Below, piece by piece: positions 1 through 5,629 of a DNA stretch of 6,576 nt. Below the pieces are notes generated by a model that had not been told where the DNA came from, did no database searches, and saw only the letters and a list, made by a program, of their open reading frames with translations. The translations under genes and the position numbers were made by a program. Position 1 is the first letter of the stretch, and every line of letters starts with the position of its first letter. This stretch comes from an uncultured Pseudomonadota bacterium (GTDB lineage: Bacteria; Pseudomonadota; Gammaproteobacteria; Burkholderiales; SG8-39): assembly GCA_903864555.1 (NCBI GenBank), contig CAIPGJ010000089.1, forward strand, positions 1 to 6,576, written 5' to 3'.

Positions 1-1
1 C

Positions 2-418
2 ACCGCCCCCTACGCAGCCTTCGTGCTGCGCCTCGCCCTGGGCAGCATGTTCATCGCCCACGGCCTGCTCAAGCTCGTGGTGTTCACACCCGCGGGGACG
101 GTGAAGTTCTTCGAATCGATCGGCCTGCCCGGCCCACTCGCCTACGCCGTGATCGCAGCCGAACTGCTGGGCGGCGGCGCCATCCTGCTGGGCCTGCATG
201 CCCGCTGGGTGGCCGCCGGGCTGGTGCCGGTGCTGCTGGGCGCCATCTACCCGCACGCCGCCAATGGCTGGCTGTTCACGGCCAGCGGCGGCGGCTGGGA
301 ATACCCCGCTTTCCTCGCGGCAGCTGCCGTTGCGCAGGCGCTGCTGGGTGACGGCAAGTTCGCCCTGGCCAATGCCAGGGTCGGCGCCCGCGCCAATCCG
401 GCGCTGCAGGCCGTCTGA
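2..418 (+). CDS. DoxX family membrane protein (5' end outside the window)
   Basis: The visible frame gives 138 residues and is open to the first base, so the true start lies upstream. A GTG at 23 is in frame but sits inside the conserved first helix, because the codons before it already read TAPYAAF. The protein resembles small four-helix DoxX/DoxD-like integral membrane proteins. The first helix carries the typical LRLALGSMFIAHGLLK pattern, followed by a phenylalanine-rich loop (KFFESIGLPGP), a glycine-rich second helix (AELLGGGAILLGL), a third helix, and a final alanine-rich helix after the aromatic GGWEYP segment. Family length is about 130-150 residues, so only a few residues are missing. 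DoxX proteins act in the inner membrane. They are linked to thiosulfate:quinone oxidoreductase in archaea and to redox or quinone stress in bacteria, but the activity of this subfamily is unknown. It lies 81 nt before a flavodoxin-like gene on the same strand, so co-transcription is plausible. The family call is fairly secure; the function is not. Confidence 0.88.
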   Translation, partial: TAPYAAFVLRLALGSMFIAHGLLKLVVFTPAGTVKFFESIGLPGPLAYAVIAAELLGGGAILLGLHARWVAAGLVPVLLGAIYPHAANGWLFTASGGGWEYPAFLAAAAVAQALLGDGKFALANARVGARANPALQAV

Positions 419-499
419 GCGGCGACTGCACAGGCAGATCCGATCGAATACATCCGGAACGACCACGTCCCGATCAAACATCCACGCAAGGAGAATCAC

Positions 500-1084
500 A
501 TGAACGACAGCGTCGTCATCCACCACAGCGGCGATGGCCACACCCGCAAGCAGGCCGAAGCGATCACCACCGGGGCCGCCGCCCATCCGGGCACCCAGGT
601 GCAGCCAATCACCATCGACGCCGAAGGCAATATCAGCGAGGCGGACTGGACGGCACTGGCACAGGCCGATGCCATCATCTTCGGCTCACCGACTTATAGG
701 GGCGGCCCCTCGTGGCCGCTCAAGAAGTTCGCCGATGCCAGCGCCAAACCCTGGTTCGGCCAGGCATGGAAGGACACGGTGGCCGCAGGTTTCACCCCTT
801 CGGCCAGCATCGATGGCGATGAGCTTTCCACGCTGCACGACCAGTTCACCCTGGCCAGGCTGGGCACCGGCATGCTGCCCGCCAACAGCAAGGCAGCACA
901 GCGCAATGACCTCAAAGGGATGGGCGCCTTTGCCGGCGCCATGGCGCAGTCGCCCTCGTATGCCAGCGCCGAGGAAGGCCCGCTGCCGGGTGACCTGGAA
1001 ACCGCCCGGCAGTTCGGCGCGCGCATTGCCGCGGCCACGGCGCGCTGGAAGCATGGTCAGGTGGAACTGGCCAAGGCCGCCTGA
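500..1084 (+). CDS. Flavodoxin-fold FMN protein, WrbA/NAD(P)H:quinone reductase-like
   Basis: A 194-residue soluble flavodoxin-like protein. The N-terminal strand and phosphate-binding loop are VVIHHSGDGHTRKQAEAI (residues 5-22), in which S10-G-D-G-H-T15 would hold the FMN phosphate. The second flavin loop is IIFGSPTYRGGPSWPLKKF (60-77), the usual place for isoalloxazine contacts in WrbA-type proteins. A third glycine-containing strand follows (DTVAAGFTPSAS, 92-103), and the C-terminal helix begins GDLETARQFGARIA. The length matches WrbA (about 198 residues). The expected role is cytoplasmic two-electron reduction of quinones or FMN-dependent reduction with NAD(P)H, but the exact substrate cannot be read from sequence. 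The ATG at 500 is preceded by AAGGAG at 488-493 with 6-nt spacing, a good ribosome-binding site. It sits between a DoxX gene and a glutathione S-transferase gene, which fits quinone or electrophile detoxification. It could instead be annotated simply as an NADPH-dependent FMN reductase or flavodoxin family protein. Confidence 0.85.
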   Translation: MNDSVVIHHSGDGHTRKQAEAITTGAAAHPGTQVQPITIDAEGNISEADWTALAQADAIIFGSPTYRGGPSWPLKKFADASAKPWFGQAWKDTVAAGFTPSASIDGDELSTLHDQFTLARLGTGMLPANSKAAQRNDLKGMGAFAGAMAQSPSYASAEEGPLPGDLETARQFGARIAAATARWKHGQVELAKAA

Positions 1085-1164
1085 TCGACCTGGGCATGCG
1101 TTAAAGTTCTCCCCCTCCGCCGCAGCAGCTCACCGGGCATCCGGCGATGCGGCGGCGGCCTCCG

Positions 1165-1206
1165 GTGCACAGGACATCGTGCACAGGCCATCGTGCACAA
1201 GCGGCC
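1165..1206. repeat. 14-bp tandem repeat with three GTGCAC palindromes
   Basis: Three head-to-tail 14-bp units lie upstream of the glutathione S-transferase gene: GTGCACAGGACATC (1165-1178), GTGCACAGGCCATC (1179-1192) and a diverged GTGCACAAGCGGCC (1193-1206). Units 1 and 2 match at 13 of 14 positions; the third keeps only the first half well. The core GTGCAC is itself palindromic. The array ends about 40 nt before the start codon, so it may be in the 5' leader or near the promoter. It could be an operator array or a slippage product; the sequence does not decide. Confidence 0.6.
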
Positions 1207-1247
1207 ATACCGACACGAACACAACAAACACCACAAGGAAAACACCC

Positions 1248-1853
1248 ATGAAACTGTACTTCTCCCCGGGCGCCTGCTCACTCTCGCCCCACATCGCGCT
1301 GCGTGAAGCCGGCCTGACATTCGACCTGGAAAAGACCGACCTCAAGGCCAAGAAGACGGCCTCGGGCACGGACTTCCTCACCGTCAATCCCAAGGGCTAT
1401 GTGCCAGCGCTGCAACTGGACAACGGCAAGGTGCTGACCGAAGGCCCGGCCATCGTGCAATACATCGCCGACCAGAAACCCGAGTCCGGCCTGGCCCCCC
1501 AAGCGGGCAGCTTCGAGCGCTACGAACTGCAGGAGTGGCTGAACTTCATCACCAGTGAAGTGCACAAGCCCGTGGGCTCGCTGTTCAATCCGGCGATGAC
1601 CGCCGACTACAAGCCGGTGGTGCTGGCGCTCATCGACAAGCGCCTCACCTGGATAGACGGGCAGCTGCAGGGCAAGCAGTACCTGATGGGCGACACCTTC
1701 ACCGTGGCCGACGCCTACCTCTTCACGGTGCTGCGCTGGACCGGCTTCTTCAACATCGATCTGGGCAAGTATCCCGCGATCAAGAGCTACTTCGCTCGCG
1801 TGGCCGAGCGCCCCGCCGTCAAGGAAGCACTGGCGGCCGAAGGCCAGAAGTAA
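1248..1853 (+). CDS. gstA: Beta-class glutathione S-transferase
   Basis: A 201-residue cytoplasmic glutathione transferase that closely follows the E. coli beta-class enzyme along its whole length. The N-terminal thioredoxin-like domain (about residues 1-80) begins MKLYFSPGACSLSPHIALRE and contains Cys10, the residue that forms a mixed disulfide with glutathione in beta-class enzymes. It also has VNPKGYVPAL with the cis-proline at Pro53 and the glutathione-contacting Thr64-Glu65-Gly66. The helical C-terminal domain has His106 in EVHK, matching the beta-class His106, and the N-capping box FTVADAY (Thr152, Asp155). The reaction is conjugation of glutathione to electrophiles or glutathione-dependent reduction. 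The ATG at 1248 is chosen because the family starts exactly here and AAGGAA lies at 1235-1240. The frame stays open upstream to 534, but that part is only a shadow of the flavodoxin gene. A 163-nt gap with a tandem repeat precedes it, and a strong hairpin follows its stop by 16 nt. Confidence 0.96.
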   Translation: MKLYFSPGACSLSPHIALREAGLTFDLEKTDLKAKKTASGTDFLTVNPKGYVPALQLDNGKVLTEGPAIVQYIADQKPESGLAPQAGSFERYELQEWLNFITSEVHKPVGSLFNPAMTADYKPVVLALIDKRLTWIDGQLQGKQYLMGDTFTVADAYLFTVLRWTGFFNIDLGKYPAIKSYFARVAERPAVKEALAAEGQK

Positions 1854-1869
1854 GGACAAGCCGCACTGC

Positions 1870-1909
1870 ATCGGGGGCGGTGGCCATCCCCATGGCCACC
1901 GCCCCCGAT
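1870..1909 (+). terminator. Perfect 18-bp inverted repeat, terminator-like hairpin
   Basis: The left arm ATCGGGGGCGGTGGCCAT (1870-1887) and right arm ATGGCCACCGCCCCCGAT (1892-1909) are exact reverse complements, separated by a CCCC loop. It begins 16 nt after the stop of the glutathione transferase gene, the usual place for an intrinsic terminator, and the stem is very GC-rich. The expected T-tract is absent: the stem is followed by CAAGGCATCACC. Its 3' foot lies one base before the AAGG ribosome-binding site and 12 nt before the ATG of the dioxygenase gene. It could therefore act as a transcription terminator, a partial terminator or mRNA-stabilising 3' end, or a control on translation of the next gene. 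The structure is certain; the role is inferred. Confidence 0.75.
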
Positions 1910-1910
1910 C

Positions 1911-1914
1911 AAGG
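1911..1914 (+). promoter_or_regulatory. Weak ribosome-binding site that decides the dioxygenase start
   Basis: AAGG lies 7 nt before the ATG at 1922. The frame is open further upstream, with a GTG at 1880 and an ATG at 1892. Both of those lie inside or at the edge of the 18-bp hairpin and have no purine-rich sequence at the right distance, so 1922 is preferred. Confidence 0.5.
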
Positions 1915-1921
1915 CATCACC

Positions 1922-2746
1922 ATGAACACCCCTGCCGCATCCGATCTGCCGCCCGCGCGCCTGCCAGTCCTCTTCGTCTCCCATGGCTCCCCCATGCATG
2001 CGCTGCAGCCGGGCGCTGTGGCGGTGGCCTGGAAAGGCTTCGCCGACAGCCTGCCACGCCCGCGCGCCATCCTGATCGCCTCGGCGCACTGGGAAACCGG
2101 CGTGCCCATGCTTACCGGGTCGGACCGCCCCGACACCATCCATGACTTCCATGGATTTCCGGAGGCGCTCTACCGCCTGCGCTACCCTGCGTCCGGCTCG
2201 GCGGACCTGGCACGTGAAGCGCGCGACCTGCTCAAGACTGCGGGCATCTGTGCCGGCATCGATGGCACCCACGGCCTGGACCACGGCAGCTGGTCACCGC
2301 TGCTGCACCTGTTTCCGGAGGCCGACATCCCGGTGGTGCAGTTGTCCGTGCAGCCCTCGCTGGGCACGCTGCCGCACCTGGCACTCGGCCGCGGCCTGCG
2401 CACGCTGCGCGACCAGGGCGTGCTGGTAATCGGCTCGGGCCACATGACACACAACCTGCGTGAAGGCATCGGCGCGATGCGCAGCGGCCGGACAGATCTG
2501 CCCGCGCTGCCGTACGTCGCCGAATTTGTCGACTGGGTGGGCCAGCGCATCGAGAAGCGCGAACCGGACCTGCTGGCCAACTACCGCCAGCTCGCGCCGC
2601 ATGCCGCGCGCGCGCACCCGAGCGAAGAGCACTTCCTGCCCCTGTTCATCGCGCTGGGTGCCGCCGGCGAGGACTACCGGCCGCAACGGATCTATCACGC
2701 CACTGAACTGCAGTCGCTGGCCATGGATGCCTGGGCCTTCCATTGA
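1922..2746 (+). CDS. ygiD: LigB/DODA-type extradiol ring-cleavage dioxygenase, YgiD family
   Basis: A 274-residue protein of the class III extradiol (LigB) dioxygenase superfamily, DODA/YgiD branch; E. coli YgiD is of similar length. Conserved blocks run in order: VLFVSHGSPM (His21), RAILIASAHWET (His56), TIHDFHGFPEALYRLRYPA (72-90), GLDHGSWSPLLHLFP (His121), DIPVVQLSVQ, GSGHMTHNLR (His174 and His177) and HPSEEHFLPLF (His232, His237). The histidines in the SHGSP, SAHW, HNL and EHFLP blocks are the candidates for the metal site and catalysis. Family members cleave catechol-type rings such as DOPA using a divalent metal in the cytoplasm; the natural substrate here is unknown. The start at 1922 is chosen because upstream in-frame starts fall in the hairpin. 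It lies on the same strand as the flavodoxin-like and glutathione transferase genes, which suggests handling of catechols or quinones. It may have a separate level of expression because of the hairpin in front of it. Confidence 0.92.
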   Translation: MNTPAASDLPPARLPVLFVSHGSPMHALQPGAVAVAWKGFADSLPRPRAILIASAHWETGVPMLTGSDRPDTIHDFHGFPEALYRLRYPASGSADLAREARDLLKTAGICAGIDGTHGLDHGSWSPLLHLFPEADIPVVQLSVQPSLGTLPHLALGRGLRTLRDQGVLVIGSGHMTHNLREGIGAMRSGRTDLPALPYVAEFVDWVGQRIEKREPDLLANYRQLAPHAARAHPSEEHFLPLFIALGAAGEDYRPQRIYHATELQSLAMDAWAFH

Positions 2747-2768
2747 TCGCGCCCCGGTACCCGACAGG

Positions 2769-2889
2769 AAAGTATATTATGATCAATTCTGAACAGTGAC
2801 TATTTTCATCATTGAATCTCGGCATTGATTGATATCATCGATTTCGGAGATTGGCGCGCCATCCCCCGTCTCCGTTCAGCTATCTGAAC
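2769..2889 (+). promoter_or_regulatory. AT-rich region with GTTCAG-N4-CTGAAC palindrome, probable promoter/operator of the Bug gene
   Basis: From 2769 to about 2845 the sequence becomes clearly AT-rich (for example AGTATATTATGATCAATTCT at 2771-2790), unlike the rest of the window, as expected of a promoter. A weak sigma-70 pair can be drawn: TTGAAT at 2812-2817 and TATCAT at 2833-2838, but the 15-nt spacing is short. Just downstream, GTTCAG (2874-2879), CTAT, CTGAAC (2884-2889) form a perfect 16-bp palindrome suitable for a dimeric regulator. The half-site TCTGAACA occurs both at 2788-2795 and at 2883-2890. The promoter role is inferred from composition and position; the exact boxes are uncertain. 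Confidence 0.4.
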
Positions 2890-2975
2890 ATCCCCGGCTG
2901 GCGCCGTTTCCCGCCACAATGACCTTCCCGCATGCCGCCTGGGCACACCCAGGCCTGGCCACTGCCAAAGAGAAA

Positions 2976-2982
2976 AAGGAGG
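2976..2982 (+). promoter_or_regulatory. Strong ribosome-binding site that fixes the Bug gene start
   Basis: AAGGAGG lies 5 nt before the ATG at 2988. The reading frame is open back to a TTG at 2829, but the signal peptide begins just after 2988 and no comparable site precedes the upstream codons, so 2988 is taken as the start. Confidence 0.85.
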
Positions 2983-2987
2983 TTCTC

Positions 2988-4019
2988 ATGCGTCAACGCC
3001 ACAGCCATTCAGCCAGCATCCCGGCCCCGCGCCGCACGACCGCCAGGCGCATGCTGGCCGCCCTGCTCCTGGTGACGGCACCCGCCATGGCCCAGCAGAA
3101 ACCCGCAGGACTGCCCGGCGCTTATCCGGCCAAGCCGGTGCGCGTGATCATCAGCTCGGTGCCGGGTGGTGGCGCGGATTTTCTCGGCCGGCTGGTCTTC
3201 AGCAAGCTGGGGCCATTGTGGGGCGCCACCTTCAACGCGGAGAACCTCGCCACCGGTGTCGGCGGCATCCTCGCCATGGAGACCACACTGAAGGCGCCCG
3301 CCGACGGCTACACCCTGCTGGTCACCTCCAGCAGCAGCTACATCAATGCCGCCTTCGTCGCACCGGTGTCCTGGGATGTGCGCAAGGTCTTCGCACCCAT
3401 CAGCCCCATGACCCTGTCCACGCTGCTGGTGGGAGTTGCCGCCAACACGCCCTACCACAACCTGAAGGAGATGATTGCCTACGCCAAGGCGCATCCGGGC
3501 GAAATCACCTTCGGCGTGCCGGGCATCGGCTCCTCACCGCACCTGACCGGCGAACTGATGCAGCACATGGCCGGCTTCAAGATGACGGTGGTCCCCTACA
3601 AGGGCACCGGCCAGGCGGTGATCGACACGCTGGCCGGACGGGTACCGGCCATCATCGGTAGCGTCACCGCGCTGACGCCCCACGTGCGCGCCGGCAAGAT
3701 CAAGCTGATCGGTGTGACCTCGACCACCCGCGTGCCCTCGGCGCCCGAATTCATCACCCTGAACGAGGCCGGGCTCACCGGCTATGACTACTCGGGCTGG
3801 TTCGGCATCGTCGGCCATGGCAACCTGCCGCCGCAGCTGGTCAATGCGCTCAACCAAGGCATCACCCAGGTCATCAACCAGCCGGACACGCAAGCCGCCA
3901 TGCTCAAGAACGGCGCCGATCCCATGACCGGCACGCCCGAGCAGTTCCGCGCCACCATCCTCAATGCACTGGTGCGGACCGAGGCGGTGCTCAAGGCCAC
4001 CGGGCTGAAACTGGAGTAA
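2988..4019 (+). CDS. Bug/TctC-type tripartite tricarboxylate transporter substrate-binding protein
   Basis: A 343-residue exported protein of the Bug (TctC) family, slightly longer than the usual 320-330. The N-terminus is arginine-rich (RRTTARR, 15-21), then a hydrophobic stretch (MLAALLLVTAPAMA) with a likely AMA/QQ signal peptidase cut after residue 35. Mature-domain landmarks are YPAKPVRVIISSVPGGGADFLGR (46-68, with the family's glycine-rich ligand loop and Asp64), then NLATGVGGILAMETTLKAPADGYTLLV, and later VPYKGTGQAVIDTLAGRV. These are standard for the family. It should bind a small organic acid in the periplasm. The ligand may be a di- or tricarboxylate, an aromatic acid or nicotinate, and cannot be read from sequence. 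No tctA or tctB membrane genes are present in the window, as is common for orphan Bug genes. An AT-rich promoter-like region precedes it. Its stop codon directly abuts the stop of the converging transporter gene. Confidence 0.95.
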   Translation: MRQRHSHSASIPAPRRTTARRMLAALLLVTAPAMAQQKPAGLPGAYPAKPVRVIISSVPGGGADFLGRLVFSKLGPLWGATFNAENLATGVGGILAMETTLKAPADGYTLLVTSSSSYINAAFVAPVSWDVRKVFAPISPMTLSTLLVGVAANTPYHNLKEMIAYAKAHPGEITFGVPGIGSSPHLTGELMQHMAGFKMTVVPYKGTGQAVIDTLAGRVPAIIGSVTALTPHVRAGKIKLIGVTSTTRVPSAPEFITLNEAGLTGYDYSGWFGIVGHGNLPPQLVNALNQGITQVINQPDTQAAMLKNGADPMTGTPEQFRATILNALVRTEAVLKATGLKLE

Positions 4020-4973
4020 TCAGCGCGAGCCGGCGGCAGGCGGTCCGCCACCGCGGCGGCGCACCCAGGGGCGCTGCCCGGACCAGGTGGCCAGCAGCAC
4101 CCCGGCCAGAATGGCGGCAAAGCCCGCCACATGAAAGAGACGCGGCTGCTCACCCAGGAACAGGATGGCCAGCAGCGTGCCGAACAAGGGCAGCAGATGC
4201 ACGGTGAAGCCGGCAATGTTGGCCCCCACCGCTGCCACGCCCGCATTCCAGCAGACGAAGGCCGCCACCGAAGCGAACACGCCGATGTAGGCCACACCGG
4301 CCAGCGCCTCCCAGGAGGGCACCACGGGCGGCACCCAGTACAGCATCTCCAGCACATAGGCCGGGGCCAGCACCAGCACGCCGATTGCGGAAAAAATCGC
4401 CACCAGCGGCAGCCCGGACAGCGCCGCGGGCTTGCGTTTCAGCAGTACCGAATAGAAGGCCCAGATCGGCACAGCCACCAGGATCCACAGATCGCCCTCG
4501 TGGAAGCCCAGGTCGGCCAGCCGCTGCCATTCGCCACGCGTGACGATGGCGAGGATGCCCAGAAAGGACAGCGCCATGCCGATTAACTGGCGCCGCGAGG
4601 CGCGCTGCCCGTCCATCCACCAGGTCGCCAGCAGGATGAACAGCGGAATGCAGGAGCTGAGCAGCACCCCATTGATGGCCTGGGTGGTGCGCAGCCCGAC
4701 GTAGACGAAGGTGTTGAAGAACACCACGCTGGAGAGCGCCAGCACGGTGAGCAGGCGCCAGTGCCGGCGTATGAGGTGACGCTGCGCGTGCAGCTCGCGC
4801 CAGACGAAGGGCAGCACGATGACCACGGCAATCGCCCAGCGCCAGAAGGAGATCGCCACCGGGCCGAAGGCCTCGCGCAGGGCGCGGCCCGTCACCCAGT
4901 TGCCGGCCCAGAACAGGCTGGACAGGGTGAGCAGCAGATAGGGCAGCAGCCGGTGCAGCGAACCTTGCGTCAT
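4020..4973 (-). CDS. EamA/DMT-superfamily transporter (RhaT/YdcZ-like drug/metabolite exporter)
   Basis: A 317-residue inner-membrane protein with about ten hydrophobic helices arranged as two EamA repeats, roughly residues 10-145 and 158-295. Repeat 1 starts LLLTLSSLFWAGNWVTGRAL and contains PVAISFWRWAIAVVIVLPF and TQAINGVLLSSCIPLFILL. Repeat 2 includes GDLWILVAVPIWAFYSVLLKR and ends ANIAGFTVHLLPLFGTLLAILFLGEQPRLFHVAGFAAILAGV, with the conserved GE and GxxLI-type signatures of the family. The C-terminus (RPWVRRRGGGPPAAGSR) is arginine-rich, which fits a cytoplasmic end. DMT exporters move amino acids, metabolites or drugs; the substrate is unknown. The ATG (4973-4971 on the minus strand) has only a close AAGG 2 nt upstream, a poor ribosome-binding site, yet the next methionine lies beyond several helices, so this start is kept. 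It is transcribed divergently from the YkgJ-family gene and converges on the Bug gene with no gap. Confidence 0.93.
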   Translation of the reverse strand: MTQGSLHRLLPYLLLTLSSLFWAGNWVTGRALREAFGPVAISFWRWAIAVVIVLPFVWRELHAQRHLIRRHWRLLTVLALSSVVFFNTFVYVGLRTTQAINGVLLSSCIPLFILLATWWMDGQRASRRQLIGMALSFLGILAIVTRGEWQRLADLGFHEGDLWILVAVPIWAFYSVLLKRKPAALSGLPLVAIFSAIGVLVLAPAYVLEMLYWVPPVVPSWEALAGVAYIGVFASVAAFVCWNAGVAAVGANIAGFTVHLLPLFGTLLAILFLGEQPRLFHVAGFAAILAGVLLATWSGQRPWVRRRGGGPPAAGSR

Positions 4974-5089
4974 GGCCTTCAGCGCCTATGCATTGCGGGA
5001 AATGCGCATCCTACATGGGCAGGACGGGGTCTGCGCGGGAATGCCGCACCGGCAGCGTGCAAAGGGTATCCAGCCGGCTCACGGTCTGC

Positions 5090-5095
5090 TATAAA
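5090..5095 (+). promoter_or_regulatory. Possible -10 element for the YkgJ-family gene
   Basis: TATAAA lies about 50 nt before the start codon in the 169-bp divergent region, giving a predicted leader of about 40 nt. No convincing -35 hexamer is seen 16-18 nt upstream. This region must also hold the promoter of the EamA gene on the minus strand, for which TAGGAT (5013-5008) is a weak -10 candidate. Confidence 0.3.
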
Positions 5096-5142
5096 GCCGC
5101 TGCTGGACTCCCACAACCATCAATCAACGATGACAAGCACCC

Positions 5143-5496
5143 ATGGCCTACAACTGTTCGAAATGCCCCGGTTACTGCTGCAGCTACGACCACATCGAAG
5201 CCACCGAGAATGATGCGAAGCGGCTCGCCAAGCACTTCGACATGTCGCTCGAGGATTTCAGCAAGCGCTACCTGAAGGTCGTGTCCGACGGCACCATCGT
5301 GCTGCGCCATCGCAAGGACCACATCTACAAATCGACGTGCGTGTTCTTCGACCAGGAAGAACGCCAGTGCACCGTGTACAAGGCCCGACCACATGTCTGC
5401 CGCAGTTACCCGAACGGCAACAAATGCGGCTACTACGACTTCATCAAGTTCGAGCGCAGCCACCAGGACGACAAGGAATTCATCCCGAGCGCCTGA
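5143..5496 (+). CDS. YkgJ family cysteine-cluster protein (UPF0153)
   Basis: A 117-residue soluble protein with the eight-cysteine pattern of the YkgJ/UPF0153 family. The N-terminal cluster is C5-x2-C8-x3-C12-C13 (NCSKCPGYCCSY). Then come C66 in STCVFFD, C76 in RQCTVYKARP, C86 in HVCRSYP and C95 in NKCGYY. The TVYKARPHVCRSYP block is the family hallmark. Members are thought to bind zinc or an iron-sulfur cluster, but the biochemical role is unknown; some family members are fused or linked to radical-SAM or flagellin lysine methylation proteins. Here the middle segment (14-65) is charged and short, so this is a minimal form. The ATG at 5143 must be close to the true start because C5 belongs to the motif. 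It lacks any clear Shine-Dalgarno sequence. A probable TATAAA box lies upstream, and a cupin gene follows 133 nt downstream with its own promoter candidate. Confidence 0.9.
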   Translation: MAYNCSKCPGYCCSYDHIEATENDAKRLAKHFDMSLEDFSKRYLKVVSDGTIVLRHRKDHIYKSTCVFFDQEERQCTVYKARPHVCRSYPNGNKCGYYDFIKFERSHQDDKEFIPSA

Positions 5497-5498
5497 AC

Positions 5499-5536
5499 CG
5501 CGGGCGCGACCTGCGCCTGCAGCATTGCGGCCCGCG
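5499..5536 (+). terminator. Weak GC-rich stem-loop after the YkgJ-family gene
   Basis: CGCGGGC (5499-5505) can pair with GCCCGCG (5530-5536), with an inner CTGC/GCAG (5511-5514 and 5519-5522). It starts just after the stop codon, but the loop is long and no T-run follows, so a terminator role is tentative. Confidence 0.25.
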
Positions 5537-5560
5537 ACGCTGGGTGGTCCGCCACTCGGC

Positions 5561-5566
5561 TAGAAT
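5561..5566 (+). promoter_or_regulatory. Possible -10 element for the cupin gene
   Basis: TAGAAT within GCTAGAATC is a good sigma-70 -10 match 64 nt before the cupin start. No clear -35 is seen at 16-18 nt upstream. Start of transcription would be near 5573, giving a leader that contains a small hairpin (AAGGC 5596-5600, GCCTT 5606-5610) just ahead of the ribosome-binding site. Confidence 0.35.
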
Positions 5567-5629
5567 CTTGCTGCAGCATCCGAGTCCAATCCCGGAAGGC
5601 CGCCAGCCTTTCCCCTGCAGGAGCTGATC

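Noticed and set aside
1137..1150. Small hairpin GCATC-CGGC-GATGC after the flavodoxin-like gene as a terminator.
   Set aside because: The stem is only 5 bp with no T-run and lies about 50 nt past the stop codon; it is too weak to call.
534..1247. An open frame runs from 534 through to the GST gene and could suggest a 439-residue fusion protein.
   Set aside because: The part before 1248 translates to a low-complexity Arg/Pro/Ser-rich product, overlaps the well-supported flavodoxin gene in another frame, and the GST family begins exactly at the ATG at 1248.
1278..1871. A 197-codon open frame on the minus strand opposite the GST gene.
   Set aside because: It is fully antisense to a clear GST gene, has histidine/glycine-rich shadow composition and no recognisable domain. 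Long antisense frames are common in GC-rich DNA.
2138..2156. Inverted repeat ATCCAT-N7-ATGGAT inside the dioxygenase gene.
   Set aside because: It encodes the conserved IHDFHGF segment, so codon constraint explains it, and there is no sign of a regulatory role.
2829..2987. A TTG start at 2829 that would add 53 residues to the Bug protein.
   Set aside because: The added segment would push the signal peptide deep into the protein, and the AAGGAGG site sits directly before the ATG at 2988.
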